A stretch of 64,000 bases of DNA. Source: Candidatus Marithrix sp. Canyon 246. Its GTDB lineage: Bacteria > Pseudomonadota > Gammaproteobacteria > Beggiatoales > Beggiatoaceae. Position 1 is the stretch's first letter. Each line of letters begins with the position of its first letter. Shown piece by piece: positions 25,768-35,611 of the stretch. The stretch covers positions 1 to 64,000 of the forward strand of contig NZ_MCBX01000038.1 of the NCBI RefSeq assembly GCF_001723685.1, given 5' to 3'. The position numbers and the translations under genes are program-made. Below the pieces are notes generated by a model. That model saw only the letters and a list, made by a program, of their open reading frames with translations, was not told the DNA's origin and ran no database searches.

Positions 25768-26974
25768 TTGTAACTTCTTTTAGTTCTATAGTTGGATAAT
25801 ATCTTTTAAATCGAGTTTTAATCGGAGTAAATACTTCTGAAAAAGCAAATAATATAAATAGCTTGTCACCAATGACGAATTGTTCATCAAATTGACGCGA
25901 GGCTGCATGGATTTTATTAGCAACTTTTTCCAAATCTTCTGGTAATTCATCCAGCTTCCAATAAGTTAATTTATATGGTAACTCAGCATTCGTAAATAAT
26001 TCCAAGCGTTCTTTAAGAATTCTTTCAGCAACACCCGGGCGAAATACCATTACATGTTTAAATAAACTATAATCAGGGCGATTTGCCAAATACACTTGTT
26101 CTTCTAAAATAAATTTAATAATAATTGCTGTAATCTTCAAACTATGAGTAGTCTCAGAAGTAATCATAGTTTGTCGAATACGTTCTATCACAATTACATA
26201 TTGCATCTTATCTGATGGTTTTAGAATAATTGGAATCGAAATAATAAATTTCTTATCAATCACTTTTGGTGAAATGATTTCTTTTTCTGCTTGTAATAAT
26301 TTAAACCATTGTGGAGAATCCTTTAATTCAATAGTATCAGGAAACAAAGACAAGCCATAACGAAACATAGCTACATAATTAGTATCATATTCTAAATCCT
26401 GATATTCATGTAATTTATAAACAACTCCACCTTCAACAAATTGATGTCGATACAGCAAAGAAAACAATTTCGCAAATAATTGCATTTCATCATTAAAATG
26501 TTGACCAAGCTTACCTAATTCATGATAAAGATAAGATGGGCGATCAACACGAAAGTACAATTCACCTAAAAACTTTTTATGTGAAGTATCAATAGATACT
26601 AATTGTGAAAATAATTCTTGAATCCGTGTTTGTGCCATTTTATTGGCATCAAGTTGTATTTCTAAATCTCTACGAATTGAACTTGTTTGATTACCTACTA
26701 TAAAAAACAATAACATACCAATAACTGCAATTAACCAGTCTTCTACAGTAATAGGATTTAAAATAAAATCGTGCATTTTCCCCAAAGCGAATAAAAATCC
26801 AGCAACAGCTATGATCATACCTTGAACGCCGTAAAACAGGGCAAAAATAATCCCTACAAATATAAATAAATACGGTGTAATATTAAGAGGCAAAAAATCC
26901 AAGACATAAAAAAACAACAAGCCATAAACAATAGCCGCCTCAATATAAGGCAAAAAGGCTCTAAATTTTTTCAT
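25712..26974 (-). CDS. pelD: PelD-like c-di-GMP receptor
   Basis: A 420-residue protein with four N-terminal transmembrane helices (to about residue 95), a short coiled linker, a GAF domain (about 130-290) and a degenerate GGDEF-like C-terminal domain. RQFD at residues 360-363 fits the RxxD inhibitory-site motif through which PelD binds c-di-GMP and switches on Pel synthesis. GGDEF catalytic residues are absent, as expected. It starts one base before the pelB-like stop and overlaps pelE. Pel production is therefore probably c-di-GMP controlled. Confidence 0.88.
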   Translation of the reverse strand: MKKFRAFLPYIEAAIVYGLLFFYVLDFLPLNITPYLFIFVGIIFALFYGVQGMIIAVAGFLFALGKMHDFILNPITVEDWLIAVIGMLLFFIVGNQTSSIRRDLEIQLDANKMAQTRIQELFSQLVSIDTSHKKFLGELYFRVDRPSYLYHELGKLGQHFNDEMQLFAKLFSLLYRHQFVEGGVVYKLHEYQDLEYDTNYVAMFRYGLSLFPDTIELKDSPQWFKLLQAEKEIISPKVIDKKFIISIPIILKPSDKMQYVIVIERIRQTMITSETTHSLKITAIIIKFILEEQVYLANRPDYSLFKHVMVFRPGVAERILKERLELFTNAELPYKLTYWKLDELPEDLEKVANKIHAASRQFDEQFVIGDKLFILFAFSEVFTPIKTRFKRYYPTIELKEVTNVNVKQLNSSDDFLSLGN

Positions 26975-28339
26975 CTAAAATCTCCATTCAAGATCAAGAT
27001 TTGCTCTAGTTTCCGCGTCACCTGTTAAATTATCTTTACGATATTCAACACCACCAAGTAAATCAGCATCTCTAGCAAGGCTATAACGCATTTTTAGACT
27101 TGGTGTTATGGCAAAGCCGCTGAAATTCTCACCTTGCATATAACCAAATGATAAACCATAATTAATCATACTTTTATTCAATCCGAAATAATGTAAACCC
27201 GAAATAGCATAATAAAACATATCAAACTTATGAGGAATATAAGTCGTATCACCTTTCCCAGTAATGTTTAACCATCCTACTCCATGTTGCAAAGTTGGAC
27301 TTTTATCTTTAGCAATATATACCAAATAAGGGTGTATAGTGTTGATCTCGCCAATATAATCGCCGTTTGGTAAATTATAACGGGTGTAATTATAACTACC
27401 ACCTAAAATAAGTTTGTTTCTAGGCTTATAATAAGCTTTTATTTCCAAGCCATCTTTTAAAGCAAAATCTTTCATTAACACTGTTACTTCAGTTTCGATA
27501 TCACGATAAAACGCATTCGCACTGATTTGATAATTACCGCGACGCTTTTTCCAACCAGCTTTAAAACCTAATTGATTTTCACTATACAACAAAGCCAATT
27601 GATATTTATCTTTAAAACCGATTACGCGATCAAGATTTAAATTTAAATGATATTTACTATCTAAACTATAATAATCTAAACCAACACGCCCCCAATTATT
27701 TTTGATTGGAGATTTAAACTTAGCTTGTATAGGTGTTAATTGACCATATGCTGGATTATCAATAATTCTCATACCAGCACTGACACGTCGATGCCAAAAA
27801 CGATCTTTTTCCATGCGCAACCAATTAGCTTTTTTCTGTTCATGCGGTGTATATTGTATATTATCTTTTAGATGATCTAATAAGCGATTAGTTTCATCTA
27901 ACTCACCAGCCATCATATAAAAATAAGCTGAATAAACGCGATTACCTTTAAACTCTTTATATGGTTCAATCCAATTAACAGCCTTTTGATATTTGCCAGC
28001 GGCTACCAGAAGTTCAGCTTGCTTAAAAGCATAACGATTATTTAATTGAATATCATTACTAGGTGGGCGCATAGGGCGATACCTAAAAAATTGAGCAGCT
28101 TCTCGATAGCGTAATTGCCCTACTAATAAATCCATATAATCTAAAGAAATATCCAATGGTAAATCAGGATCTTCTAACAATGTTAAATAAATATCCTCAG
28201 CTTGGTGATTTTTATCTAAATTTTTTAAAGCCCATGCTTGTTCAGCCAATTGACGAATTTTAGCCTCATTGATAATTCCTTCCTCGGCTACCACGAAGTT
28301 GGTAAATAGCAATAAGCTAAATATATATAATAGCCTCAT
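26975..28339 (-). CDS. PelB-like TPR and outer-membrane beta-barrel protein (short form)
   Basis: A 454-residue exported protein: signal peptide MRLLYIFSLLLFTNFVVA, about four TPR-like helical repeats (residues 25-185), then an alternating aromatic/polar beta-barrel to the end, finishing in LDLEWRF with a C-terminal Phe typical of outer-membrane proteins. It has the arrangement of PelB (periplasmic TPR scaffold plus 16-strand porin), but P. aeruginosa PelB is about 1190 residues, so the TPR part is much shorter. First gene of the pelB-D-E-F run, one base before pelD. No pelA or pelC is visible. Confidence 0.75.
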   Translation of the reverse strand: MRLLYIFSLLLFTNFVVAEEGIINEAKIRQLAEQAWALKNLDKNHQAEDIYLTLLEDPDLPLDISLDYMDLLVGQLRYREAAQFFRYRPMRPPSNDIQLNNRYAFKQAELLVAAGKYQKAVNWIEPYKEFKGNRVYSAYFYMMAGELDETNRLLDHLKDNIQYTPHEQKKANWLRMEKDRFWHRRVSAGMRIIDNPAYGQLTPIQAKFKSPIKNNWGRVGLDYYSLDSKYHLNLNLDRVIGFKDKYQLALLYSENQLGFKAGWKKRRGNYQISANAFYRDIETEVTVLMKDFALKDGLEIKAYYKPRNKLILGGSYNYTRYNLPNGDYIGEINTIHPYLVYIAKDKSPTLQHGVGWLNITGKGDTTYIPHKFDMFYYAISGLHYFGLNKSMINYGLSFGYMQGENFSGFAITPSLKMRYSLARDADLLGGVEYRKDNLTGDAETRANLDLEWRF

Positions 28340-28397
28340 ATATTATCCTTATGGATGGTTAGTAAATATTAGTATAATTTTTACTTTGTTAAAAATC

Positions 28398-28430
28398 ATA
28401 CCAATCAGGTTTTCAAAACCTGACTGGTAT
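28398..28430. repeat. Variant CCTGA palindrome, copy B
   Basis: ATACCAATCAGGTTTT, central C, AAAACCTGACTGGTAT: 33 bp like the other copies, with the same AGGTTTT core but different outer arms. It lies between the pel operon start and the end of the ParM partner gene. Confidence 0.75.
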
Positions 28431-28442
28431 GAGAAGATTAAT

Positions 28443-28778
28443 CTAAATTAATCCACCCATTAAAGCATCTTCATCTAAAATATCTTCATCTTCGTATTCA
28501 TCTGCTTTAGTAATTTTTAGTTCAGTTATAGGTAAATCAAAATCATCATTAACCGGTTCAGGAATTTTTATTTGATTCGGATTATGACCCTGAGTTAATC
28601 CCAAATACGCTAACCATAACAACTTATTAGCTCTGGTCATCTTGGGTCCAAGTCCATATTGCTTTAAAAATTGAGGATCATCAGACAATAAGGCATCTAA
28701 TACCACTAAACCAGTAGGTGTGGTTTCACTGATAGTTACCTTCAATTGTAGATATGAACGTTTCTTTGTACTAGGCAT
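28443..28778 (-). CDS. Small acidic partner of ParM-like actin
   Basis: A 111-residue protein starting two bases after the actin gene. The N-terminal half has a beta strand (SYLQLKVTISETTPTGLVV) and helices with TRANKLLWLAYLGLTQG; the C-terminal 25 residues are highly acidic (KADEYEDEDILDEDALMGG). The order actin then small protein is that of parMR-type cassettes, where ParR binds centromere DNA and nucleates filaments. No direct ParR similarity is recognised, so 'adaptor' is inferred from position. Confidence 0.6.
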   Translation of the reverse strand: MPSTKKRSYLQLKVTISETTPTGLVVLDALLSDDPQFLKQYGLGPKMTRANKLLWLAYLGLTQGHNPNQIKIPEPVNDDFDLPITELKITKADEYEDEDILDEDALMGGLI

Positions 28779-28780
28779 TG

Positions 28781-30061
28781 TTACTTATTATCCTGCAAAG
28801 CACGATACAAATCAATCAAAGTAAGTGAAGGCAAATTAAGATATTTTCGTGCAATACTTAATACTCTAAAAGCAGAATGTTTCCAACAACCTACAGCTGT
28901 AGAAACTTCTGGTTTATCTAAAATTTCAATGCTACTAAACCAAGCAGGTGTAACATGAGGATATTTGCCTTCAATATAATCCTTTAACGCCAAACTGCCA
29001 CCACCAGCACATAATACTCCACCAACAGAATTTGGACATTTTGTATTTACAAAAGTATAAATTTCTCGCGCTGTTAGATCATAAGCTCGTTTAATGAACT
29101 TGGCGCAATCAATCTTGTAACCTTGAATTACTATAAAGCCATTTTCAAGAACAAATTCAACTTGAGAATCAGATATTTGAATGTTTTTAAGTTGTTCATT
29201 TTCACTGCAAGCTGCTGATATCATAACCTGCAAATGTTTCCTTACCAAAAACAATCCATGCTTATCTTCCGCATCAGTATGATCTAAATCATATTGAATA
29301 TCACCTTTAGAAAGTCTGAAAACACTGTAATCAGTAGTATTGCCACCAATATCTAAAACCAAATAATCAGTTTTAGGCATTAAAACTCCTTTTACAATAG
29401 CATTACCATCAAATCCAGAACTCCACAAAATGCGATTCCAAACATGAGCTGTTGCTTCGGAGATAGTGACCATGCCAAAGATTTTAGTTTTGCCGTCATT
29501 AGCTCCAAAGCCGGTACTATGCTTTATTTTAGCAGGCATTATTTTCTCATCTGCAACCATAATCTCTGTTGGTGCTATAATGGCATCTTGAGCTGCATTG
29601 ATTAATGAAACATTCCGACGTTTTGACCCATCCTTGACATTGCGTTGATAATACAAGTTAGTTGGCATACTTTGGGTAACGAAAAGCTCTTGCTTGCTAA
29701 AAGGAGCTAAATGAGCCGCAAAATGTTGGAACATAGCAGGTCTAATACGTGCTATACGTTCACTACCAATGGTATTCTCACTTGCGAAGGATTCACGACC
29801 CACCGTAAAAGTACTTTCTCGTTCATCATTAGGGAAAACAGTTACTTCAGAATCTCCAGAATCTTCTTCACCCAAAAGCATTTCAACTGGACTAACACCA
29901 TAAGCAATATGAGAAGGTTTATTAATAACCTTTATATTTAATACATCTTTATCATCTAATTCTGCATATGCTAAAGCAGTAAAAGATGAGCCTTGATCAA
30001 AACCAACCGGAATACCAACATATTGTTTTAGATGTTGTATCTGCTTGGGTAATAATTTCAT
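28781..30061 (-). CDS. ParM/StbA-like actin homologue
   Basis: A 426-residue actin-fold ATPase. VGIPVGFDQGSSFTALAY is the phosphate-1 loop, YLVLDIGGNTTDYSVFRL the phosphate-2 loop, and GGVLCAGGGSLALKDYI the adenosine-binding segment. It is closest in pattern to plasmid-segregation ParM/StbA proteins rather than MreB or FtsA. Family members polymerise to push DNA apart. Here it is chromosomal or on an integrated element, beside the Pel genes, with a small acidic downstream gene and no ParA or replication gene nearby. Its role (DNA or cargo segregation) is inference. Confidence 0.85.
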   Translation of the reverse strand: MKLLPKQIQHLKQYVGIPVGFDQGSSFTALAYAELDDKDVLNIKVINKPSHIAYGVSPVEMLLGEEDSGDSEVTVFPNDERESTFTVGRESFASENTIGSERIARIRPAMFQHFAAHLAPFSKQELFVTQSMPTNLYYQRNVKDGSKRRNVSLINAAQDAIIAPTEIMVADEKIMPAKIKHSTGFGANDGKTKIFGMVTISEATAHVWNRILWSSGFDGNAIVKGVLMPKTDYLVLDIGGNTTDYSVFRLSKGDIQYDLDHTDAEDKHGLFLVRKHLQVMISAACSENEQLKNIQISDSQVEFVLENGFIVIQGYKIDCAKFIKRAYDLTAREIYTFVNTKCPNSVGGVLCAGGGSLALKDYIEGKYPHVTPAWFSSIEILDKPEVSTAVGCWKHSAFRVLSIARKYLNLPSLTLIDLYRALQDNK

Positions 30062-30110
30062 TATTCAAATTCCTATTTGCCAAAGATAAATCTTTTATTT
30101 TATCATAATT

Positions 30111-30980
30111 CTAGCTTTTAAGTAAAGCATCTCTAAGATAACGTTCTTGCATTAAGGCATCAATACGAGCTTCTAGTGGCGGATGACTCAGAAATAATCC
30201 CATAACTTTATTACTATTAATACCAAAGGCTGTTAATTGTGCGGGTAATGCACCGCTATGTGCCATTTGCAATCGTTCTAAAGCCGCAATCATTTTATGT
30301 TTACCTACTAATTTTGCTGCACCAGCATCTGCATAAAATTCACGTTTTCGTGAAAACCACATGACAATGATGTTAGCCAACACACCTAACACAACTTCTG
30401 CAATCATAATACTGAGGTAATAACCAATACCAACACCACGTTCATTTTTAAACACGACACGATCAATTATTTGACCAATAATTCGCGCAAATACCATCAC
30501 AAAAGTATTTAAAACACCTTGTATTAAGCTTAATCTAATCATATCACCATTGGCTACATGGCTTATTTCATGTGCTAATACAGCTTCAACTTCTTCTTCA
30601 GTCATATTATCAAGTAAGCCACTACTAACTGCGACTAAAGCGTCATTACGATTGATACCAGTTGCAAAAGCATTAATATCAGGTGAATCATAAATTGCAA
30701 TTTCAGGTTTAGCAATTCCCGCGCCTATAGCAATAGATTCTATAATCTCAACTAAGCGTCGTTCAGAATTATTACTAGGATAGTCAATTACTTGCGCTCC
30801 AGTACTTCTTTTAGCCATTGATTTAGACATAGCTAAAGAAATAAACGAGCCGCCCATACCAATAACTAATGCTAAAATAAGAAAAAAGCCCATATTAGCT
30901 ACATTAAAAATTTGTAAACTAAAACTGAGTACCAATAAAACTGCAAAATTTGTTATTAAAAATAAACTAATGGTTTTGAT
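30111..30980 (-). CDS. htpX: Zinc metalloprotease HtpX
   Basis: Taking the internal ATG at 30980 (MIKTISLFLITNFAVLLVLS) gives 289 residues, close to E. coli HtpX (293). The first 55 residues form two membrane helices; the M48 zinc motif is HEISHVANGD, with the third ligand in KREFYADAGAA. A second hydrophobic hairpin lies between them. HtpX degrades damaged inner-membrane proteins with FtsH under stress. The longer frame to 31034 adds a second hydrophobic stretch unlike the family. Single gene. Confidence 0.93.
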   Translation of the reverse strand: MKTISLFLITNFAVLLVLSFSLQIFNVANMGFFLILALVIGMGGSFISLAMSKSMAKRSTGAQVIDYPSNNSERRLVEIIESIAIGAGIAKPEIAIYDSPDINAFATGINRNDALVAVSSGLLDNMTEEEVEAVLAHEISHVANGDMIRLSLIQGVLNTFVMVFARIIGQIIDRVVFKNERGVGIGYYLSIMIAEVVLGVLANIIVMWFSRKREFYADAGAAKLVGKHKMIAALERLQMAHSGALPAQLTAFGINSNKVMGLFLSHPPLEARIDALMQERYLRDALLKS

Positions 30981-31068
30981 CATGAAAAGTATATAATATT
31001 TAAATATGGATGGTAAAAAAATACATACTAACATACAAATCTTATTTCAATTGAAGGCTGTCGATCAT

Positions 31069-32427
31069 CTATATAACACCATATGCCAACATAGCATCAG
31101 CCACTTTAATAAAACCACCGATATTAGCCCCTTTTAGATAATTTACCGTTCCATCTTCTTGTTTTCCATATTCAACACATTTATCATGTATATCTTGCAT
31201 AATCTTACGTAGCCGCTGATCTAGTTCTTCTCTTGACCATGATAAGCGCATACTATTTTGGGTCATTTCTAATCCAGATACTGCTACACCACCTGCATTT
31301 GCCGCTTTGCTAGGAATATATAAAATCTTCGATTGTTGGAAAAGATTAATGCCAGCTTGTTCAGTTGGCATATTGGCTCCTTCTGAGACTGCTAAGCAAC
31401 CATTTTTTACTAAAGTTGCTGCATCTTCAGCATTAATTTCATTTTGAGTGGCACATGGAAACGCAAGATCGCAAGCTATTGACCAAGGTTTTTGTTTTTC
31501 ATAGAATTTTACTTTAAATTCGCTTGCATATTCAGAAATACGTCCACGTCTTACTTGTTTTAATTGCTTAATAAAATCTAGTTTCTGTTGATCAATTCCG
31601 TCAGGATCATAAATAAATCCGCTAGAATCAGACATTGTAACTACTTTACCACCTAGTTCTATGGCTTTTTCGACTGTATATTGTGCAACATTACCAGAGC
31701 CTGAAACCACAATAGTTTTGCCTTCTATAGTTTGTTGATGGTATTTCAGCATATCTTGCATAATATAGACTGCACCATAACCAGTGGCTTCACTACGAAT
31801 TAAGCTACCACCAAAAGCTAAGCCTTTACCTGTAAGTACACCAGTAAATTCATTCGCAAGCCGTTTATATTGTCCAAATAAATAACTAATTTCTCTAGCA
31901 CCAACTCCAATATCACCGGCTGGAACATCAGTAAATGGACCAATATGACGATATAATTCAGTCATAAATGCTTGACAAAAGCGCATCACTTCGCGATCAG
32001 ATTTACCTTTGGGATTAAAATCAGCCCCACCTTTTGCGCCTCCCATTGGTAATCCGGTAAGACTATTTTTAAAAGTTTGTTCAAAGGCAAGGAATTTTAA
32101 GATACTACGACTGACATCATAATGGAAACGAATACCACCTTTATATGGTCCAATTGCATTACAATGTTGAACCCGATAGCCACGATTAACTCTGATATTA
32201 CCCTCATCATCTTCCCAACAAACACGAAAAGTAATGATTCTATCTGGTTCAGTTAAGCGTTCTAAAATATTCGCTTGTTGATAAACTGATTTATGAAAAA
32301 TAAATGGAATAATACTTGCCGCAACCTCATAAACCGCTTGATGAAATTCATGCTCATGTGGGTTGCGACGTTTTAAACCATCCATAAAATTATCAAGCTG
32401 TTCTTGAACTGTATTACCTATCATCAT
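31069..32427 (-). CDS. gdhA: NADP-type glutamate dehydrogenase
   Basis: A 452-residue hexameric-type glutamate dehydrogenase. RVCWEDDEGNIRVNRGYRVQ, GPYKGGIRFHYDVS, the catalytic-lysine motif LPMGGAKGGADFNPKGKS and DVPAGDIGVGAREISYLFGQ are standard; a Rossmann GSGNVAQYT follows. It interconverts 2-oxoglutarate plus ammonium and glutamate. Length matches E. coli GdhA (447). It diverges from the amine oxidase gene, with a 184-bp intergenic region holding a clear promoter for the latter. Confidence 0.96.
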   Translation of the reverse strand: MMIGNTVQEQLDNFMDGLKRRNPHEHEFHQAVYEVAASIIPFIFHKSVYQQANILERLTEPDRIITFRVCWEDDEGNIRVNRGYRVQHCNAIGPYKGGIRFHYDVSRSILKFLAFEQTFKNSLTGLPMGGAKGGADFNPKGKSDREVMRFCQAFMTELYRHIGPFTDVPAGDIGVGAREISYLFGQYKRLANEFTGVLTGKGLAFGGSLIRSEATGYGAVYIMQDMLKYHQQTIEGKTIVVSGSGNVAQYTVEKAIELGGKVVTMSDSSGFIYDPDGIDQQKLDFIKQLKQVRRGRISEYASEFKVKFYEKQKPWSIACDLAFPCATQNEINAEDAATLVKNGCLAVSEGANMPTEQAGINLFQQSKILYIPSKAANAGGVAVSGLEMTQNSMRLSWSREELDQRLRKIMQDIHDKCVEYGKQEDGTVNYLKGANIGGFIKVADAMLAYGVI

Positions 32428-32527
32428 AGTTAAAGTATTTTGAATTAAAAGGATATACAGTATATATGTAGAATATCAATAGTACAAGGATTATAAATAC
32501 AAACTGTTTTGGAATTTATATTTAACA

Positions 32528-32557
32528 TTGGTTTTTTAAACTAAAATAGTTTATAAT
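32528..32557 (+). promoter_or_regulatory. Sigma70-type promoter for the amine oxidase gene
   Basis: TTGGTT, 18 bases, then TATAAT, about 55 bp upstream of the start codon. The -10 region (TAAAATAGTTTATAATTA) is identical to that upstream of rplU at 35556-35573. Confidence 0.5.
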
Positions 32558-32611
32558 TAAAAATTTTACGCTAAAAGTTTAAAATGCTCACCAACTGAAG
32601 GAGAAAAGCAA

Positions 32612-34165
32612 ATGGCCCACACGCTAATATTCCAGAAATTTGTCCGCTTGTTACGCGCTACGCAAGTGGCGAATCAGCAACAAGGGAGGAGTGTACGCAG
32701 CAAGCAAACTATAAGCCGTCGTCAATTGCTGAAGATGTCTGCTGTAGTTGGAGCAGGTACCTTACTTCCCGCTTGCCGTCCATTTGATTCAACAGATGAT
32801 CAACCAAAAATAGTGATTGTTGGAGCTGGTTTGGCTGGATTGAATGCCGCCTACCAACTGAAAAAAGCTGGGTATCAAGCCACACTCTATGAAGCCTCGA
32901 ACCGAGTCGGCGGACGTATGTTTACCATGACGGATGAATTCGCGCCTGATACGTGGGTTGACTTAGGGGGAGAATTTGTCAACAGTTCTCATAAGGATAT
33001 GCTTTCGCTAATTAAGGAATTCAATCTGACTTTGGATGACAGACATGCTCTTGGTGATGCCAGACCTAAAGATTATTTTTTCTTTGATGGTCAGCTTCTC
33101 TCAGAGGATACTCTCATTAAAGAATTGTCACCAATCGTGGAACGCTTGACTGTTGATGCAAAGCGGCTAGACGAAGATTGGGAAAATGCCAGTGTGGAGT
33201 TGGACCAACTTTCTATGGCTACTTACTTGGATGGTTTAGGCGTTGATGGTTGGCCGCGCAAGTTGATTGATCAAGTTATGATTACAGAGATGGGTCTCGA
33301 AATGGGAGAAATGTCAAGCTTGAGTTTGCTTTGGCAAATTCCAATAGTTGGAAAAGATGGAGTAAAAATACTTGGCGATTCAGATGAACGCTTCAAAATA
33401 AGAGGTGGAACTCAACAACTGATAAATGCGCTTGCCAAGGAAGTAGAAACTCAAATCCAAACTGGCAAACCTTTGCAAGCCATTCACAGTCGTGGCGATG
33501 GCTTTAATTTGACATTCCAAGGTTTGGATGTAGAGGCTGACTTTGTGATCTTGGCTCTACCGTTCACGATTCTCCGTCAGTTGGAAGTTGGTGTAGAGCT
33601 GCCCGAAGGCTTGCGCCGTTTTATTAAGGAAGTGGGTTATGGACACAACGCAAAAGTGATGGCAGGGTTTAAGCACCGCGTTTGGCAACAGCAAGGTGTG
33701 AGTTGTAAGGGGTACACTGAAGACACTTTCCAAACGTCATGGGAAGGGACAGAGTTACAGTCGAGTGAGGTGGGGGTTATTACCTATTTCCTTGGTGGAG
33801 ATGTTGGATTACATTCCATAAATGGTACACCCAAGGAACAAGCAGAAAAATTTATCCAAGAAACAGAGAAGTTCATCCCCGGTATATCAGCTCAGTCGAA
33901 TGGTCAAGCCAAGCGAATGCACTGGCCTACTAAGGAGTTTGTAAAGGGAAGTTATGCCTGCTTTAAGCCCGGCCAATATACCAATTTTATCCAAGATTAT
34001 GTTTATATAGAGGATGAAAAAGAGGGGCAAGATGTCGCAGCAGGCAACTTGATTTTCGCTGGTGAGCATCTGAGCGATGAGCACCAAGGATTTATGAATG
34101 GAGCAGCGCAAACTGGGCGTTTGGCCGCAGAACACCTGCTTAGAAAAATCAAAAATATATCATGA
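32612..34165 (+). CDS. Tat-exported flavin monoamine oxidase family protein
   Basis: A 517-residue FAD-dependent amine oxidase. The N-terminus carries a twin-arginine signal ([20 protein letters not shown]) followed by Cys, so it may be a Tat-exported lipoprotein. [20 protein letters not shown] binds FAD, with [13 protein letters not shown] next; the C-terminal FAD motif is [20 protein letters not shown]. It oxidises primary or aromatic amines, substrate unknown. AAGGAGAAA gives a strong ribosome site. Base composition is visibly less AT-rich than its neighbours, suggesting recent acquisition. Its stop overlaps the mdh start by four bases, an odd coupling. Confidence 0.88.
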   Translation: MAHTLIFQKFVRLLRATQVANQQQGRSVRSKQTISRRQLLKMSAVVGAGTLLPACRPFDSTDDQPKIVIVGAGLAGLNAAYQLKKAGYQATLYEASNRVGGRMFTMTDEFAPDTWVDLGGEFVNSSHKDMLSLIKEFNLTLDDRHALGDARPKDYFFFDGQLLSEDTLIKELSPIVERLTVDAKRLDEDWENASVELDQLSMATYLDGLGVDGWPRKLIDQVMITEMGLEMGEMSSLSLLWQIPIVGKDGVKILGDSDERFKIRGGTQQLINALAKEVETQIQTGKPLQAIHSRGDGFNLTFQGLDVEADFVILALPFTILRQLEVGVELPEGLRRFIKEVGYGHNAKVMAGFKHRVWQQQGVSCKGYTEDTFQTSWEGTELQSSEVGVITYFLGGDVGLHSINGTPKEQAEKFIQETEKFIPGISAQSNGQAKRMHWPTKEFVKGSYACFKPGQYTNFIQDYVYIEDEKEGQDVAAGNLIFAGEHLSDEHQGFMNGAAQTGRLAAEHLLRKIKNIS

Positions 34166-35121
34166 AACCACCAGTACGTATTGTAGTAACAGGCGGCGCG
34201 GGGCAAATTGCTTATTCATTAGTATTTCGCATAGCTTCCGGCGAATTATTTGGATCTGATCAACCTATTATTTTACATCTATTAGAACTTCCTTCTATAA
34301 TTAAGCACTTAAATGGTGTAGGCATGGAGCTTAATGATTGTGCTTATCCATTATTATATGACATCATAATAACAGATGATGTAAAAACGGCTTTTACTGA
34401 TGTCGAATATGCTTTTCTAGTTGGTGCAGCACCACGTACTAAGGATATGCAAAGAGCAGATTTGATCAAAGCCAATGCAGAAATCTTTAAGGTACAAGGT
34501 AAAGCGTTAAATAATTATGCCAATTCTAAGGTAAAAGTAGTGGTAGTTGGTAATCCAGCCAATACTAATGCTTATATTGCAATGCGTTGCGCCCCTGATT
34601 TAGCACCTGAACAATTTACGGCAATGACACGCCTTGATCATAACCGTTTATTACATCAATTAGCAAACAAATTACAAGTGAATGTGGCTGAGATTAACAA
34701 TGTTATTATTTGGGGTAATCATTCAGCTTCCCAATATACGGATATTCGTTATGCGACAACCAATGTAGATCAAAATTGGTTTATTAATGATTTAATGCCG
34801 TGCGTACAACAACGCGGAACTAGTATAATTGAAATACGAGGCAAATCAAGTGCAGCTTCTGCCGCATATGCAGCTATATCACATATGCGTGATTGGGTAA
34901 AAGGCACAGACCAATGGGTCAGTATGGCAATACCAAGTGATGGCAGCTATGGTATTAAAGAAGGATTAATATACTCATATCCTGTAACAATAGACAATGG
35001 AATAATTTCGATTGTTCAAGGATTAGAAATTGATGAATTTAGTAGAAAACAATTAGACAAAAATCAACAAGAATTAGAACTAGAACGTGAAGCTGTGTTG
35101 ACAAACCTGACAGGTTTTTAA
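34162..35121 (+). CDS. mdh: Malate dehydrogenase, cytosolic type
   Basis: A 319-residue NAD-dependent malate dehydrogenase. [20 protein letters not shown] binds [19 protein letters not shown] is the mobile loop with substrate arginine, [12 protein letters not shown] and TRLDHNR follow, and [13 protein letters not shown] has the catalytic His. It catalyses malate/oxaloacetate interconversion in the TCA cycle. The final residues (TNLTGF) are encoded by the left arm of a 33-bp palindrome, whose centre provides the stop; about 327 residues is usual for the family, so the natural C-terminus may have been replaced. Confidence 0.95.
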   Translation: MKPPVRIVVTGGAGQIAYSLVFRIASGELFGSDQPIILHLLELPSIIKHLNGVGMELNDCAYPLLYDIIITDDVKTAFTDVEYAFLVGAAPRTKDMQRADLIKANAEIFKVQGKALNNYANSKVKVVVVGNPANTNAYIAMRCAPDLAPEQFTAMTRLDHNRLLHQLANKLQVNVAEINNVIIWGNHSASQYTDIRYATTNVDQNWFINDLMPCVQQRGTSIIEIRGKSSAASAAYAAISHMRDWVKGTDQWVSMAIPSDGSYGIKEGLIYSYPVTIDNGIISIVQGLEIDEFSRKQLDKNQQELELEREAVLTNLTGF

Positions 35122-35135
35122 AACCTGTCAGGTTT
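35103..35135. repeat. CCTGACAGG 33-bp palindrome, copy C, forming two gene ends
   Basis: AAACCTGACAGGTTTT, central T, AAAACCTGTCAGGTTT. The left arm encodes the last residues of mdh on the plus strand and the right arm encodes the last residues of the DUF423 gene on the minus strand; the two TAA stops overlap in the centre. It may also end transcription from both sides. Confidence 0.93.
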
Positions 35136-35504
35136 AGTTCCAACAATAGCCAATAGAATCCAAGCTCCAATAAATGCAATTCCGCCAATTGGCGTAATTG
35201 CTCCTAACCATTTTATACCTGTTATACTTAATATATACAAACTGCCAGAAAATAGTATAATTCCAGCAAACATCAAAAAACCAGACCATTTGACCAATTT
35301 AGAATTAGTCTGTGATCCAATAAATGCAACTGCAAATAATCCTAAAGCATGGAAAAAATGATATTGATTTCCAGTTTGAAATATAGCCATCAAATTTTCG
35401 CTCAGTTGGTTTTTAAGCAAATGTGCGCCAAATGCTCCCAGCATAACTGCTAATGCTGCATTTAGACTTCCTAAAATTATAAATAATCTTGTTACGTTTT
35501 TCAT
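35118..35504 (-). CDS. DUF423 (YgdD-like) inner-membrane protein
   Basis: A 128-residue protein with four transmembrane helices. [20 protein letters not shown] and AHLLKNQLS near the start, [27 protein letters not shown] and [12 protein letters not shown] are conserved DUF423 segments. Function unknown. Convergent with mdh; the last six residues (TKPDRF) come from the shared palindrome at 35103-35135. Confidence 0.88.
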   Translation of the reverse strand: MKNVTRLFIILGSLNAALAVMLGAFGAHLLKNQLSENLMAIFQTGNQYHFFHALGLFAVAFIGSQTNSKLVKWSGFLMFAGIILFSGSLYILSITGIKWLGAITPIGGIAFIGAWILLAIVGTKPDRF

Positions 35505-35543
35505 GAAATTATTTTATCACAGTTTGTGGTGATGAATATTTAT

Positions 35544-35572
35544 TTGTTTTAAAAATTAAAATAGTTTATAAT
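35544..35572 (+). promoter_or_regulatory. Sigma70-type promoter of rplU-rpmA
   Basis: TTGTTT, a 17-base spacer and TATAAT, about 40 bases upstream of the rplU start. The -10 context is shared with the promoter at 32528. AAGAGAATATCAAAT then precedes the ATG. Confidence 0.6.
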
Positions 35573-35611
35573 TAGAAACTTTTGACATTAAAATAAGAGA
35601 ATATCAAATAT

